From positions 92,601 through 156,600 of the forward strand of contig JAFZVB010000004.1 of assembly GCA_017618055.1 (NCBI GenBank): DNA of 64,000 nt. Reading direction: 5' to 3'. Positions 27,351-36,203 of this stretch are shown one piece after another. Each line of letters begins with the position of its first letter. Position 1 is the stretch's first letter. Origin of the DNA: Clostridia bacterium. Its GTDB lineage: Bacteria > Bacillota > Clostridia > Christensenellales > CAG-917. The position numbers and the translations under genes were made by a program. Under the pieces are notes generated by a model. The model was not told where the DNA came from. It saw only the letters and a list, made by a program, of their open reading frames with translations, and searched no databases.

Positions 27351-27383
27351 AAATAGGGGGCATCGTTTGGTGCTCCCTTATTT
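27351..27383 (+). terminator. Hairpin after the 2081-aa protein gene
   Basis: AAATAGGGGGCA (27351-27362) pairs with TGCTCCCTTATTT (27371-27383) with one bulged base. The tail after it is AT-rich but not a clean T-run. The convergent TetR gene ends nearby. Confidence 0.55.
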
Positions 27384-27407
27384 ATATATAAATAATAATA
27401 GTGAGAT

Positions 27408-28007
27408 TTATTTAAATAGACTTTCAATAATGTTAATAACTATTTCTCTCATCTTTACATAGTCTATATATGTGTGGTTGTCAAAAACAGCCTCATGAGC
27501 ATATGCTTGGAATATGTTAATAGATGTATGAACTCTTTCTAATAAATAATCATTAGAATAACCATGCTTAATAAGAGTGTCTGTAATCTTGTTCGTCATT
27601 TCTCCTTCAAGTGCTCTAAACTTTGTGTCTACAATTTTATCTGTAGATGTTAAAGAGTGGAGAGCTTCATGTATTGCTGCATTTTTTTTATGTGTCTCAA
27701 CAACCTTATCTAAAATCTCAGAGGCAAGAGCCTTTATATCTAAATCTCCTTCTACATTATCAAATAGGGCAATAATAGGACCAAAAACATTTCCAATATA
27801 AATGTCTAAGACATCAAGCATAATGTCTCTCTTGTCATGGAAATAACCATAAACTATACCAGTTGATACTCCAGCACGTTTTGCTATTTCTGCAGTATTA
27901 GTGTTGAAATAACCTTTTTCTGCAAATAACTCATAGCCAGCTTCGGTTATTTTTCTCTTCTTTTCAATAGATCTTTGTTGTTTTGGTTCTCTAATATTTT
28001 CTGCCAT
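27408..28007 (-). CDS. TetR-family transcriptional regulator
   Basis: 199 residues with the N-terminal TetR helix-turn-helix (about 10-58): RKITEAGYELFAEKGYFNTNTAEIAKRAGVSTGIVYGYFHDKRDIMLDVL is the family pattern in full order. The C-terminal helical domain is variable and should bind a small ligand. It is divergent from feoA with 182 bases between the starts, so it may control the iron operon as well as itself, although TetR proteins are not the usual regulators of feo (Fur or DtxR types are). No clear symmetric operator was found beyond GATTT-5-AAATC at 28109-28123, inside the feo promoter. Target assignment is therefore open. Confidence 0.85.
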   Translation of the reverse strand: MAENIREPKQQRSIEKKRKITEAGYELFAEKGYFNTNTAEIAKRAGVSTGIVYGYFHDKRDIMLDVLDIYIGNVFGPIIALFDNVEGDLDIKALASEILDKVVETHKKNAAIHEALHSLTSTDKIVDTKFRALEGEMTNKITDTLIKHGYSNDYLLERVHTSINIFQAYAHEAVFDNHTYIDYVKMREIVINIIESLFK

Positions 28008-28106
28008 ATTTACCTCTAATTAAACATTATTATATATAAAAAACGACAAAAATACAACAAGATAAATATAATGTGAAAAATATTTCAACTTTTTTAATGA
28101 AAACCG

Positions 28107-28135
28107 TTGATTTCCGAAAAATCGCTCTATATAAT
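28107..28135 (+). promoter_or_regulatory. Promoter of feo operon
   Basis: TTGATT (28107-28112) and TATAAT (28130-28135) are 17 bases apart. The interval holds a weak inverted repeat, GATTT and AAATC, that could be an operator. Confidence 0.75.
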
Positions 28136-28189
28136 AAAGATACGAAACAAATGTGAAATAAAGTTCATATTCATATTAGGAGAGGGTTT

Positions 28190-28402
28190 ATGCCAATAGC
28201 AATAGCACCAATTGGAAGGGAAATGAAGATCGTCAGAATACTTGTAGACGAGAAAACAAAGAAGCATTTATTTAATTTAGGGATAACAATAGATGCAAAA
28301 ATTACAGTACTTTCTGCGCAGAATGGTGGAATTATTTGTCTAGTAAAAGATGGAAGATTGGCACTAGACAGAGATGTATCAACAAAAATATTAGTAGCAT
28401 AA
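28190..28402 (+). CDS. feoA: FeoA-like ferrous iron transport protein A (first copy)
   Basis: A 70-residue SH3-like small protein: MPIAIAPIGREMKIVRI, then the family's hydrophobic LFNLGITIDAKITVLS strand pair and a G-IICLVKDGRLALD segment. FeoA proteins are cytoplasmic partners that assist the FeoB iron channel. The ATG is preceded by AGGAGAGGG. It is followed after 12 bases by a second FeoA of different sequence, then feoB. Such tandem FeoA genes are common in Clostridia. Confidence 0.88.
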   Translation: MPIAIAPIGREMKIVRILVDEKTKKHLFNLGITIDAKITVLSAQNGGIICLVKDGRLALDRDVSTKILVA

Positions 28403-28414
28403 AAGGAGATTATT

Positions 28415-28648
28415 ATGGAAAAGAAATTGAGCGAGTTTAACGTTGGTGAAGAAGGCGTTATTCGCAAGGTTGGTGGAGACGGACGAATTCGTAGACGTTT
28501 GTTTGATATGGGTGTAACACCTGGAGCAAATGTTTATCTTAGAAAGAAAGCCCCACTAGGAGATCCTCTTGAAGTAACAATTAGAGGATATGAGCTTACA
28601 CTCCGTAAATCCGAAGCCGAAGTTGTAATAATGGAGGTGAAAGGATGA
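28415..28648 (+). CDS. feoA: FeoA-like ferrous iron transport protein A (second copy)
   Basis: 77 residues, with the FeoA signature in order: LSEFNVGEEGVIRKV, then RIRRRLFDMGVTPGANVYLRKKAPLGDP and ITIRG-type ending LTLRKSEAEVVIM. It matches the canonical FeoA better than the first copy does. The stop overlaps the feoB start by four bases (ATGA), which suggests fixed stoichiometry with FeoB. Its expected role is to bind or tune the G domain of FeoB. Confidence 0.92.
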   Translation: MEKKLSEFNVGEEGVIRKVGGDGRIRRRLFDMGVTPGANVYLRKKAPLGDPLEVTIRGYELTLRKSEAEVVIMEVKG

Positions 28649-30975
28649 AAAAAGTTGCATTAGCAGGAAATCCAAACTGTGGTAAAACCACTTTGTTTAA
28701 CAGTTTAACTGGCGCAACAGCCCACGTAGGCAACTGGCCAGGTGTAACTGTAGATAAATTGGAAGGTGTTTACAAGAAGACTAAAGAACCTTTAGATATT
28801 GTAGACCTCCCAGGTATTTATTCTTTATCTCCATACACATCTGAAGAAGTTATTTCTAGAAATTATATTCTGGATGAAAAACCAGATTGCGTTATCAATA
28901 TTGTAGATGCAACAAACTTGGAAAGAAATCTATATCTCACAACACAAATTATGGAAATAGATGTTCCGGTTGTTATTGCTCTTAATATGATGGACGAAGT
29001 TGAAAAGAGTGGAGATAAGATAGATGCAAAAGAATTGCAAGAAAAAATAGGTTTGCCAGTATGTCCTATCTCGGCATTAAAACAAACAGGGCTAGAGGAA
29101 TTAATGAATACTGTTTATGAGGAATGCCAAAAAGAAAGAAAAGGTACAACAGTATTAAAAGGTTCCAAACTTGCACACCTAATTCAAGATTGCCAAATAG
29201 CTCTTGAAGGACAAGGAGTAGGAAATAGTTTATTCCATGCTGTTAAACTTGTTGAACTAGATGAACTTGAAGTAAAAGATCATCCATCATCTACAGAAAT
29301 GGTAGAGAAATTCAAAGCAACATTTGAAGATGATACCTTTGGAGATGACTTCGAAGCAATCATAGCAGATGAGCGTTATAAGTACATTTCCTCATATTAT
29401 TCACAAGCTGTCACAAAGAAGGCTAAAAGTGAAAAAGAGAAGTTAAACAAGTCAGATAAGACAGATAAAGTGCTTACTCATAAGATTTGGGGTATTCCTA
29501 TCTTCTTAATAATCTTGTTCTTTGTGTTCCACTTAACGTTCTCAGAAGACCTATTATTCTTAGGTGCAGGTGGTGTATTTGATAAAGAAGAAGCTGCCAT
29601 TGAAGAAGTCGTTGAAGAAGAAGTTGAATACGATAATCTCATAGATGAATTTAGAGCAGGTATTACTGTTAACACATTCTTTGGATATGAAGAAGGAGTA
29701 TACTCGCCAGGTGTTATTCTTCAAAATTGTATGACAACCTTTACAGATTTCTTGACAGTATGTGTTGAACAAGGCTTGTCTATGACATCGGCACCGGAAT
29801 GGGTTGTTGGATTCATTTGTGATGGTGTTCTTGGAGGATTATTTGCAGTAGCTTCGTTCATACCACAGATACTCTTGCTGTTCCTATTCTTCTCAATATT
29901 AGAGAATAGTGGATATATGGCTCGTGTTGCCTTCATCTTAGATAGAATCTTTAGAAGATTTGGTTTATCTGGGCGTGCATTCATGCCAATGATAATGGGC
30001 TTCGGATGTTCAGTACCAGCAACAATCAATACAAGAACACTTGCAGATGAGAAAGAAAAGATTGCAACAATTAGAGTAATACCATTCTTTAGTTGTGGTG
30101 CAAAGCTTCCAATCTTAACAGCAGTAGCAGGTGCAATTATATCTGCATTCAAAGTTGGAAATACAGATCTAATCACATATGGAATGTATGTTCTTGGTGT
30201 AGCAGTTGCAATATGTGCAGTATTGTTAATGAGAGGTACAACTCTTAAAGGCGAAACCCCTCCGTTCATAATGGAGTTACCACAATACCGTTGGCCACAG
30301 TTGAAGAGTCTAGCGGCACTAACTTGGGATAAGTTGCAACACTTTATAAAGAAAGCATTTACTATCATCTTGTTATCAACAATAGCAATATGGGTAATAA
30401 GCCACTTCAGTTGGGGATGGAATTATCTTTCAGACGAATTAATCAATGATAGTATTCTTGCTGGAATAGGTAAGTTAATACAACCACTATTCACACCACT
30501 AGGATTTGGTAGCCAACTTGGTGCATTCGGATGGGTATTTGCAGTAGCAGCAATCACTGGTCTCATTGCAAAAGAAAACGTTATTGCAACATTTGGTACG
30601 CTTGCAGCTTGTATAGTAGGTGCAGCAATAGATGTAGAAGCAGATGGTGGTATTGGTGCAGTTGCACAAATGATCTCTGCAACAGGAGTAAATGTTCCAG
30701 GACTTATAGCATTCATAGCATTTAATATGCTAACAATCCCTTGCTTTGCAGCCGTTGCAACAGCAAAAGCAGAATTGCCAAGCAAGAAAGCATTTGCAGG
30801 AACATTATTGTTCTGGGTAGCAACATCATACATAGTATCCACAATGATTTATCTTATTGGATCATGGTGGTGGACAGTCTTCATCTTCGCTGCAGTATGG
30901 GCATGTGTAATTACACTCATAGTTCTTACAAACAAAGGCAAGATGGACTGGAGCAAATTAAAATTAAAGAAATAA
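28645..30975 (+). CDS. feoB: Ferrous iron transporter FeoB
   Basis: 776 residues. The N-terminal G domain shows G1 GNPNCGKT (8-15), G3 DLPG and G4 NMMD, followed by the helical GDI region (about 170-270). The membrane part holds two Gate motifs in which Cys is conserved (MGFGCSVPA and FFSCGAKLP) and eight or so helices. An unusual, very acidic loop (about residues 310-345, many Glu) lies just after the first TM helix and probably faces outside. FeoB imports Fe(II) across the cytoplasmic membrane, as expected for an anaerobe. The downstream Cys-rich gene is the usual clostridial partner. Confidence 0.96.
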   Translation: MKKVALAGNPNCGKTTLFNSLTGATAHVGNWPGVTVDKLEGVYKKTKEPLDIVDLPGIYSLSPYTSEEVISRNYILDEKPDCVINIVDATNLERNLYLTTQIMEIDVPVVIALNMMDEVEKSGDKIDAKELQEKIGLPVCPISALKQTGLEELMNTVYEECQKERKGTTVLKGSKLAHLIQDCQIALEGQGVGNSLFHAVKLVELDELEVKDHPSSTEMVEKFKATFEDDTFGDDFEAIIADERYKYISSYYSQAVTKKAKSEKEKLNKSDKTDKVLTHKIWGIPIFLIILFFVFHLTFSEDLLFLGAGGVFDKEEAAIEEVVEEEVEYDNLIDEFRAGITVNTFFGYEEGVYSPGVILQNCMTTFTDFLTVCVEQGLSMTSAPEWVVGFICDGVLGGLFAVASFIPQILLLFLFFSILENSGYMARVAFILDRIFRRFGLSGRAFMPMIMGFGCSVPATINTRTLADEKEKIATIRVIPFFSCGAKLPILTAVAGAIISAFKVGNTDLITYGMYVLGVAVAICAVLLMRGTTLKGETPPFIMELPQYRWPQLKSLAALTWDKLQHFIKKAFTIILLSTIAIWVISHFSWGWNYLSDELINDSILAGIGKLIQPLFTPLGFGSQLGAFGWVFAVAAITGLIAKENVIATFGTLAACIVGAAIDVEADGGIGAVAQMISATGVNVPGLIAFIAFNMLTIPCFAAVATAKAELPSKKAFAGTLLFWVATSYIVSTMIYLIGSWWWTVFIFAAVWACVITLIVLTNKGKMDWSKLKLKK

Positions 30976-30985
30976 GGAGGCATAT

Positions 30986-31186
30986 ATGAGCTCAGGAGCA
31001 TGGACTGGATTAATAATAGGCATAACAGTTGCTGTAGTAGTGGCAATAGTCGTTGGTCTTATCTTAAAGAAACGCAAAGATAAGAAAAATGGAACTACTT
31101 GTTGCTGTGGATGTTCTGGATGTAGTGGTTGTTCTTGTTGCTCAGAGTATCTCAAAAAAACAGATAATCAAACTACAAATAGATAG
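30986..31186 (+). CDS. FeoB-associated Cys-rich membrane protein
   Basis: 66 residues: one N-terminal membrane helix (about 7-28), a basic KKRKDKK stop-transfer and a cluster of nine Cys in a Gly/Ser background (CCCGCSGCSGCSCC, about residues 40-53). This is the pattern of the small proteins that follow feoB in many Bacillota (PF12669-type). The cluster faces the cytoplasm by the positive-inside rule and could receive the incoming iron; that role is inferred. It starts 10 bases after feoB with an AAGGAGG site. Confidence 0.85.
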   Translation: MSSGAWTGLIIGITVAVVVAIVVGLILKKRKDKKNGTTCCCGCSGCSGCSCCSEYLKKTDNQTTNR

Positions 31187-31219
31187 TAACCCTTAAATCC
31201 TTTTTGTTTTCGGAAGTAG

Positions 31220-31247
31220 AAGGTGCCATATGGTGCCTTTTACTTTA
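31220..31247 (+). terminator. Terminator of feo operon
   Basis: AAGGTGCC (31220-31227) pairs with GGTGCCTT (31232-31239) with two wobbles and an ATAT loop, followed by TTACTTTA. Confidence 0.65.
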
Positions 31248-31344
31248 TATTGTATCTTTACATCCGGCAGACAAAAGTTGTAAAATAGATTAGTATTTAA
31301 AATATGTTCATTTTAAATAATTTTGGATTTAAAAGGGGATTATT

Positions 31345-33345
31345 ATGTCTAAAAAATCAAAGGAATTACAACCTGAAATGTTGGATGAAAATGGAAGAAA
31401 ACCATTAAAACTTAATTATCCTATTACTTTCAGAGTTGGATTTGCATTTGCAATCGTAATGATATTCTGGACTGCATATGACTTTGTAGTACCACTCTTA
31501 CTTGAAAATGCATACGGTTTACCAAACTGGGCAAGAGGTCTCATTATGGGATTAGATAATATCTTATCCTTATTCATGCTTCCAATCTTTGGTAAGTTAT
31601 CAGACAATGCAAAAGGCAAAATTGTTCATAAGTTCGGAAGAAGAACACCATTCATCGTTCTTGGTACACTTGCATCCGTAGTTCTTATGGTATTCGTTCC
31701 AGTTGTAACACTCAACCAACAAAAACTTGCAGACCAATTGGTCTATGATAAGGTTGAGAGCAAGATCACAATTGAATACGAAATGGAAACTGGGGACAAT
31801 TATCTTGGTGGATTATTAACAGAATGGTATGACAAAGCAGAAAAGGGAGAACAAATTAATGGTGAAGGTGCAGCAAACTATGTAGACCTTCAATACCTTA
31901 ATATGAACAATATCTCTAGAGAAGAATTCATTAATATTCGTTATTATCCAAAGATGACATCCAAAAAAGCAATCCTAGGTATGCTAGGGGCAACCACATA
32001 TTATTATGATGGTGTGGCTGTAGAAGATCTAAGTGCTAAACCAGATGGAATTAATGCTACATACCAAGAGATGTTGGATAGTAATGACTTATTCAAGAAA
32101 TTCGTTCAACCTGGTATTAATACATATGAAAGCCATTTAAGATATACAGAAATTACTATGTCCAATAGTGTTTCTGGTATGGCAGGTGTAAAGAGCTTAG
32201 CAGTTTATATGGTTATTCTCTTACTTGTTCTTATTGCAATGGCTACATTCAGAAGTCCAGCCGTTGCTCTCATGCCAGACGTTACACCAAAGCCATTACG
32301 TTCTCAAGCAAATGCTATTATTAACCTCATGGGAGGTATGGGCGGTGCCCTAGCATTTATTATCTATACAGTTGTCCTATTCGGACAAAGATTAGAGAAC
32401 TATGTAATCATATTCGCTTCAGTTGCAGCTGGTATGCTCATCTTACTTGCCGCATTCTTAGCATTAGTAAAAGAGAAGAAACTCGTTGCTCGCTGCCAAG
32501 AAATCTGTAAGGAATATGGTATTGATGACTTTGATGAAGAAGAGAATTCCGAAACCCATAAGTTTGCAGAAGAACTTATTGAAGAAGGTGAAGGTGGAGG
32601 TGCTCTAGAAAGAGAAGAACCAAAAGCAGAAAAGAAGAAGAGACTCGCACCAAAGGAATGGTGGGGATCTAAGAGCAAAGAAGAAAAAGGCAAACTCACA
32701 TCCTTCTTGCTCATTCTTGCATCTATCTTTATGTGGTTCATGGGATATAATGCAATTTCAAGTAACCTTTCTGTTTATACAACAAAGGCTCTAAACCTTT
32801 CTGCAGGTATTGCATCTATTATCTCAGGTGTTTCAATGGGTGTTAGTGCTATAGCATTTATTCCTGTTGGATTCCTAGCAGCAAAGATTGGTAGAAGAAA
32901 ATCAATTATTATTGGTTATGGATTAGCAGTTATATCATTCATATTAATCTGCTTTGCTATTAACCAAGGCCAAGCAGGAATGCTTAAAGCTGTATTGTTC
33001 GCACTCTTCTACTTAATTGCAGGATTCGGTTTAATTATTGCTAACGTTAACACATTCCCAATGGTTACAGAGTTATCTACAGCCGAAACTGTTGGACAAT
33101 ACACAGGTTACTATTATGCAGCAACAATGTCTGCACAAGCAATAACTCCAATGCTTGGTGGTCTTGTTATGGACTATGTTGCAGACAGATACATCTTCTT
33201 ATATTCAGCAATCTGTATTGTAATAGCAATAGTCTTAATGGTCTTTGTAAAACACGGAGACAGCAAGCCAGTTGGAAAGGGTAAGAAGTTATCTAAAGAA
33301 GAGAAAAAGCAAATCATGTTGGATTCAATGGATTCAGCAGACTAA
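31345..33345 (+). CDS. MFS/GPH-type sugar transporter with large insertion
   Basis: 666 residues with about 12 membrane helices. The first helices carry the MFS loop motif GKLSDNAKGKIVHKFGRRTP. RSPAVALMPDVTPKPLRSQANA matches the sucrose/SLC45-like and GPH branch. Two extra segments stand out: a hydrophilic stretch of about 160 residues (about 120-280), between early helices and so probably outside, and an acidic and basic cytoplasmic linker (about 385-450) between the two halves. The length is thus some 200 residues above the family norm. Substrate is probably a disaccharide or oligosaccharide, which would fit the glycogen genes, but it is not linked to them. Confidence 0.8.
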   Translation: MSKKSKELQPEMLDENGRKPLKLNYPITFRVGFAFAIVMIFWTAYDFVVPLLLENAYGLPNWARGLIMGLDNILSLFMLPIFGKLSDNAKGKIVHKFGRRTPFIVLGTLASVVLMVFVPVVTLNQQKLADQLVYDKVESKITIEYEMETGDNYLGGLLTEWYDKAEKGEQINGEGAANYVDLQYLNMNNISREEFINIRYYPKMTSKKAILGMLGATTYYYDGVAVEDLSAKPDGINATYQEMLDSNDLFKKFVQPGINTYESHLRYTEITMSNSVSGMAGVKSLAVYMVILLLVLIAMATFRSPAVALMPDVTPKPLRSQANAIINLMGGMGGALAFIIYTVVLFGQRLENYVIIFASVAAGMLILLAAFLALVKEKKLVARCQEICKEYGIDDFDEEENSETHKFAEELIEEGEGGGALEREEPKAEKKKRLAPKEWWGSKSKEEKGKLTSFLLILASIFMWFMGYNAISSNLSVYTTKALNLSAGIASIISGVSMGVSAIAFIPVGFLAAKIGRRKSIIIGYGLAVISFILICFAINQGQAGMLKAVLFALFYLIAGFGLIIANVNTFPMVTELSTAETVGQYTGYYYAATMSAQAITPMLGGLVMDYVADRYIFLYSAICIVIAIVLMVFVKHGDSKPVGKGKKLSKEEKKQIMLDSMDSAD

Positions 33346-33356
33346 TACTTAACATA

Positions 33357-33383
33357 TACGTGCACACACAAGTGCACGTATTT
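33357..33383 (+). terminator. Perfect hairpin between transporter and MBL gene
   Basis: TACGTGCAC (33357-33365) pairs exactly with GTGCACGTA (33372-33380) around a six-base loop; only TTT follows. It is either a weak terminator or an RNA processing or stability hairpin, just before the ribosome site of the next gene. Confidence 0.5.
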
Positions 33384-33396
33384 AAAAGGAATAATT

Positions 33397-34626
33397 ATGG
33401 CAAAGAAAAAAGGTAAAAAATCTAATAATACCGCTCTGTTTGTTATTCTTGCTATTATAGCAATAATAGTAATAGTTGCTATCATAGTTATTTTCGTTGT
33501 TAATCCAGGTGGGATTAAAGATAAGATAATGAATGTTATCAACGGACAAAAGAGCAATACGAATACAAATAGTGGTGGTTCACAAAATCAAAGTACATTG
33601 GCACATGGAGAAGGAGAACTTCAATTTCATATGTTAAATGTGGGTCAAGGAGATTGGCTATTAATTTTATTACCTGATGGGAAAGAGATGTTAATCGATT
33701 CTGGCAATGTTTCAGGAAGTCAATCAAAATATGCAGATTATAAAACATATATGGATACATATATCACAGATGGGACAATTGATTATGTTATGTTGACCCA
33801 TTCGGATAAAGACCATGTAACTTATATGGATGAAATTTTTAGAGACTATACTGTATTAAATTTATATATGCCTGCATTATATTCTACCAATTCGGCAATA
33901 ACCGAAGAAACTGTACCTTCATCTAAACTGAAAATTCTTGATGATAGTGGTGTGGACAAAACAAAAGCACACATCAATTCGGGAGAATATGCAAATTTCT
34001 TTATCAAGGCATTTGAAGAAAATTGTAATATTTACTTAAATCTTGAGTTGGATACGGATAATGATCCAACGACATTAGATTCTCATAGCAAAATAACAAG
34101 TTCAGATAATACCTATTCTATCACATTCTTCTTTGAAAATTTGGATTTTTACAATAGTGTGGATTTTGAGACAAGCAATAGTAGCAAATCAAGTCATATG
34201 AAAAATGGTGTCTCTCCAACAACTATAATAGAATATAATGGGAAAAGAATAGTATTAACTGGAGACTCAAACCAAGACAACGAACCATACATGGTTCAGA
34301 GAATGAAAGATTATTATGGTGGTGTAATTGATTGTGATGTATTAAAAGTTGCTCACCATGGCTCTCATGAAGGATCTAGCAATGCATATTTAGATGAGAT
34401 TACATGTGAATATGCGATGATAAGTTGTAATACTTCAGGAAATACATTTAATCATCCAAGACAAGCCACATTAGATAGACTACATAATCATAATATTACA
34501 TTGTATAGAACAGACTTGCATGGAACAATAGTTTGTAAGATAGACAAAGATGGGAACATTACTGTAACTCCAACAAATACAAATGTTTCAGATGAAGCTT
34601 TGTGGAAAGGAGCAGATGCAGAATAA
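33397..34626 (+). CDS. Membrane-anchored ComEC/Rec2-type metallo-beta-lactamase domain protein
   Basis: 409 residues. A lysine-rich start and one TM helix (about 12-36) are followed by a Ser/Asn/Thr-rich linker, so the rest is probably outside the membrane. The globular part is the metallo-beta-lactamase domain found at the C-terminus of ComEC: HMLNVGQGDWLLI, IDSGN, the metal motif HSDKDH (135-140, the HxDxDH form), LTGDSN and VAHHGSHEGSSN. The channel (Competence) domain of ComEC is absent. In the family the domain is proposed to degrade one DNA strand during uptake. Stand-alone forms are widespread and their role is not known; an extracellular nuclease or phosphodiesterase is the best guess. 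Confidence 0.82.
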   Translation: MAKKKGKKSNNTALFVILAIIAIIVIVAIIVIFVVNPGGIKDKIMNVINGQKSNTNTNSGGSQNQSTLAHGEGELQFHMLNVGQGDWLLILLPDGKEMLIDSGNVSGSQSKYADYKTYMDTYITDGTIDYVMLTHSDKDHVTYMDEIFRDYTVLNLYMPALYSTNSAITEETVPSSKLKILDDSGVDKTKAHINSGEYANFFIKAFEENCNIYLNLELDTDNDPTTLDSHSKITSSDNTYSITFFFENLDFYNSVDFETSNSSKSSHMKNGVSPTTIIEYNGKRIVLTGDSNQDNEPYMVQRMKDYYGGVIDCDVLKVAHHGSHEGSSNAYLDEITCEYAMISCNTSGNTFNHPRQATLDRLHNHNITLYRTDLHGTIVCKIDKDGNITVTPTNTNVSDEALWKGADAE

Positions 34627-34649
34627 TTAAGTTATTATGTAATAATAAA

Positions 34650-34688
34650 ATCGAGGGCCGTTCTTGCGAATAGTCCTCGATATTTTTA
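34650..34688. terminator. Bidirectional terminator between MBL gene and proS
   Basis: ATCGAGG (34650-34656) pairs with CCTCGAT (34675-34681), with AAAA before and ATTTTT after, so it can serve both convergent genes. Confidence 0.8.
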
Positions 34689-34704
34689 TATAGTGTATTT
34701 AGTA

Positions 34705-36147
34705 TTAATATGCTTTTGCGAAGTAAATACGCTTAATACCTTTTCTGCCACAGTATACACACTTGTCTCCACATGGTGTTTGATCAAATGGCATTACTCT
34801 AGATGTTGCTGCTGTTTGTTCTTTAATCTTGTTTTCGCATTCTTCGTCTCCACACCACATTGTCTCTACGAACTTGCCATTGTTTACAGCTTCTGTGAAT
34901 TCATCCATATTGCTGCAACGTACTATATTGGCGTATAAGTGCTCTGAGGATTGCTTAAACATTGTCTCTGTAATGTTATCTAAGAGAGCAGGGATGCCGG
35001 ACTCAAGCTCTGCAATTGGCATAGCAAACTTTTTATGTGTATCTCTTCTTGCAAGCATTACTTGTCCGTTCTCAATATCTCTTGGTCCAATCTCTAAACG
35101 AACTGGTACACCTTTCATTTCCCATTGGTTGAATTTCCAGCCTGTGGATTGCTCTGTATCATCTATAAATACACGTACTCCAGCCTTAGTTAATACTTCT
35201 TTAATTTCGGCTGCTTTTTCCATAACGCCACCTTTATGTGCTGCAATTGGTACTATAACTACCTGAATTGGTGCAACTTTAGGTGGAAGTCTTAATCCAC
35301 GTTGGTCTCCGTGTGCCATGATCATAGCACCTATTAATCTGGTACTTGTACCCCAGCTTGTTTGGTATGGATTCTTTAATTGTCCATCACTATCTAAGAA
35401 CTTAACTTCAAAGGATGAAGAGAAGTTTTGTCCAAGATAATGGGATGTTCCAGATTGAAGTGCTTTGCCATCTAACATCATTGCTTCCATAGAATATGTA
35501 TCTACAGCACCTGCAAATCTTTCCTTAGGTGTCTTTGTTCCAGAGAGAACATCTATAGCAAGAACATTCTTCATGAACTCAACATATACACCAAGCATCT
35601 TTAGTGCTTCTTCTTGTGCATCTTCTTCTGTTCTATGAAGTGTGTGTCCTTCTTGCCAAAGGAATTCAGAAGTTCTTAAGAATGGACGAGTTGTCTTTTC
35701 CCATCTAACAACGTTACACCATTGGTTAATAAGGAGTGGGAGATCTCTATAAGATTGAACCCATTTGGAGTACATATTAATAATAATTGTCTCGGATGTA
35801 GGACGAACTACTAAAGGTTCTTCTAATTTTTCTCCACCTGCATGTGTAACTATTGCAACTTCTGGTGCAAAGCCTTCTACGTGTTCTGCTTCCTTTGTTA
35901 GGAAACTGTATGGGATAAAGAGAGGGAAGTATGCATTCTTGTGTCCTGTTGCCTTAAAACGAGCATCCATTTCTTGTTGAATGTGTTCCCAAATTTCATA
36001 TCCGTATGGGCGAATAACCATTGTTCCTTTTACTGGGCCATAGTCTACAAGTTCTGTTTTAAGAACCACGTCTGTGTACCATTGTGGGAAATCTTTGGTC
36101 ATGTCTGCTATTTCTTTTACAAATTGTTGGTCTTTTACTTCTTTCAT
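34705..36147 (-). CDS. proS: Prolyl-tRNA synthetase (ProS, archaeal/eukaryote-like short type)
   Basis: Class II synthetase of 480 residues that charges tRNA-Pro. Motif 1 and 2 regions are visible (GTMVIRPYGYEIWEHIQ, the RPTSETIIINMYSKWV segment and WRxGHT-like WQEGHTLHRTEEDA), and the motif 3 region reads MIMAHGDQRGLRLPP. The C-terminal extension ends in a Cys-rich, zinc-ribbon-like part (MWCGDEEC, CGDKCVYCG) and a terminal Tyr, which is the hallmark of the ProRS type found in archaea, eukaryotes and some bacteria. The editing (INS) domain of the long bacterial type is absent. It follows ricT after 56 bases. Confidence 0.95.
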   Translation of the reverse strand: MKEVKDQQFVKEIADMTKDFPQWYTDVVLKTELVDYGPVKGTMVIRPYGYEIWEHIQQEMDARFKATGHKNAYFPLFIPYSFLTKEAEHVEGFAPEVAIVTHAGGEKLEEPLVVRPTSETIIINMYSKWVQSYRDLPLLINQWCNVVRWEKTTRPFLRTSEFLWQEGHTLHRTEEDAQEEALKMLGVYVEFMKNVLAIDVLSGTKTPKERFAGAVDTYSMEAMMLDGKALQSGTSHYLGQNFSSSFEVKFLDSDGQLKNPYQTSWGTSTRLIGAMIMAHGDQRGLRLPPKVAPIQVVIVPIAAHKGGVMEKAAEIKEVLTKAGVRVFIDDTEQSTGWKFNQWEMKGVPVRLEIGPRDIENGQVMLARRDTHKKFAMPIAELESGIPALLDNITETMFKQSSEHLYANIVRCSNMDEFTEAVNNGKFVETMWCGDEECENKIKEQTAATSRVMPFDQTPCGDKCVYCGRKGIKRIYFAKAY

Positions 36148-36203
36148 AAAGAGCCTCTTTAATTTTTTCTATGTATTATATTTTTTTATTTCGGTTAAAT
36201 CAA

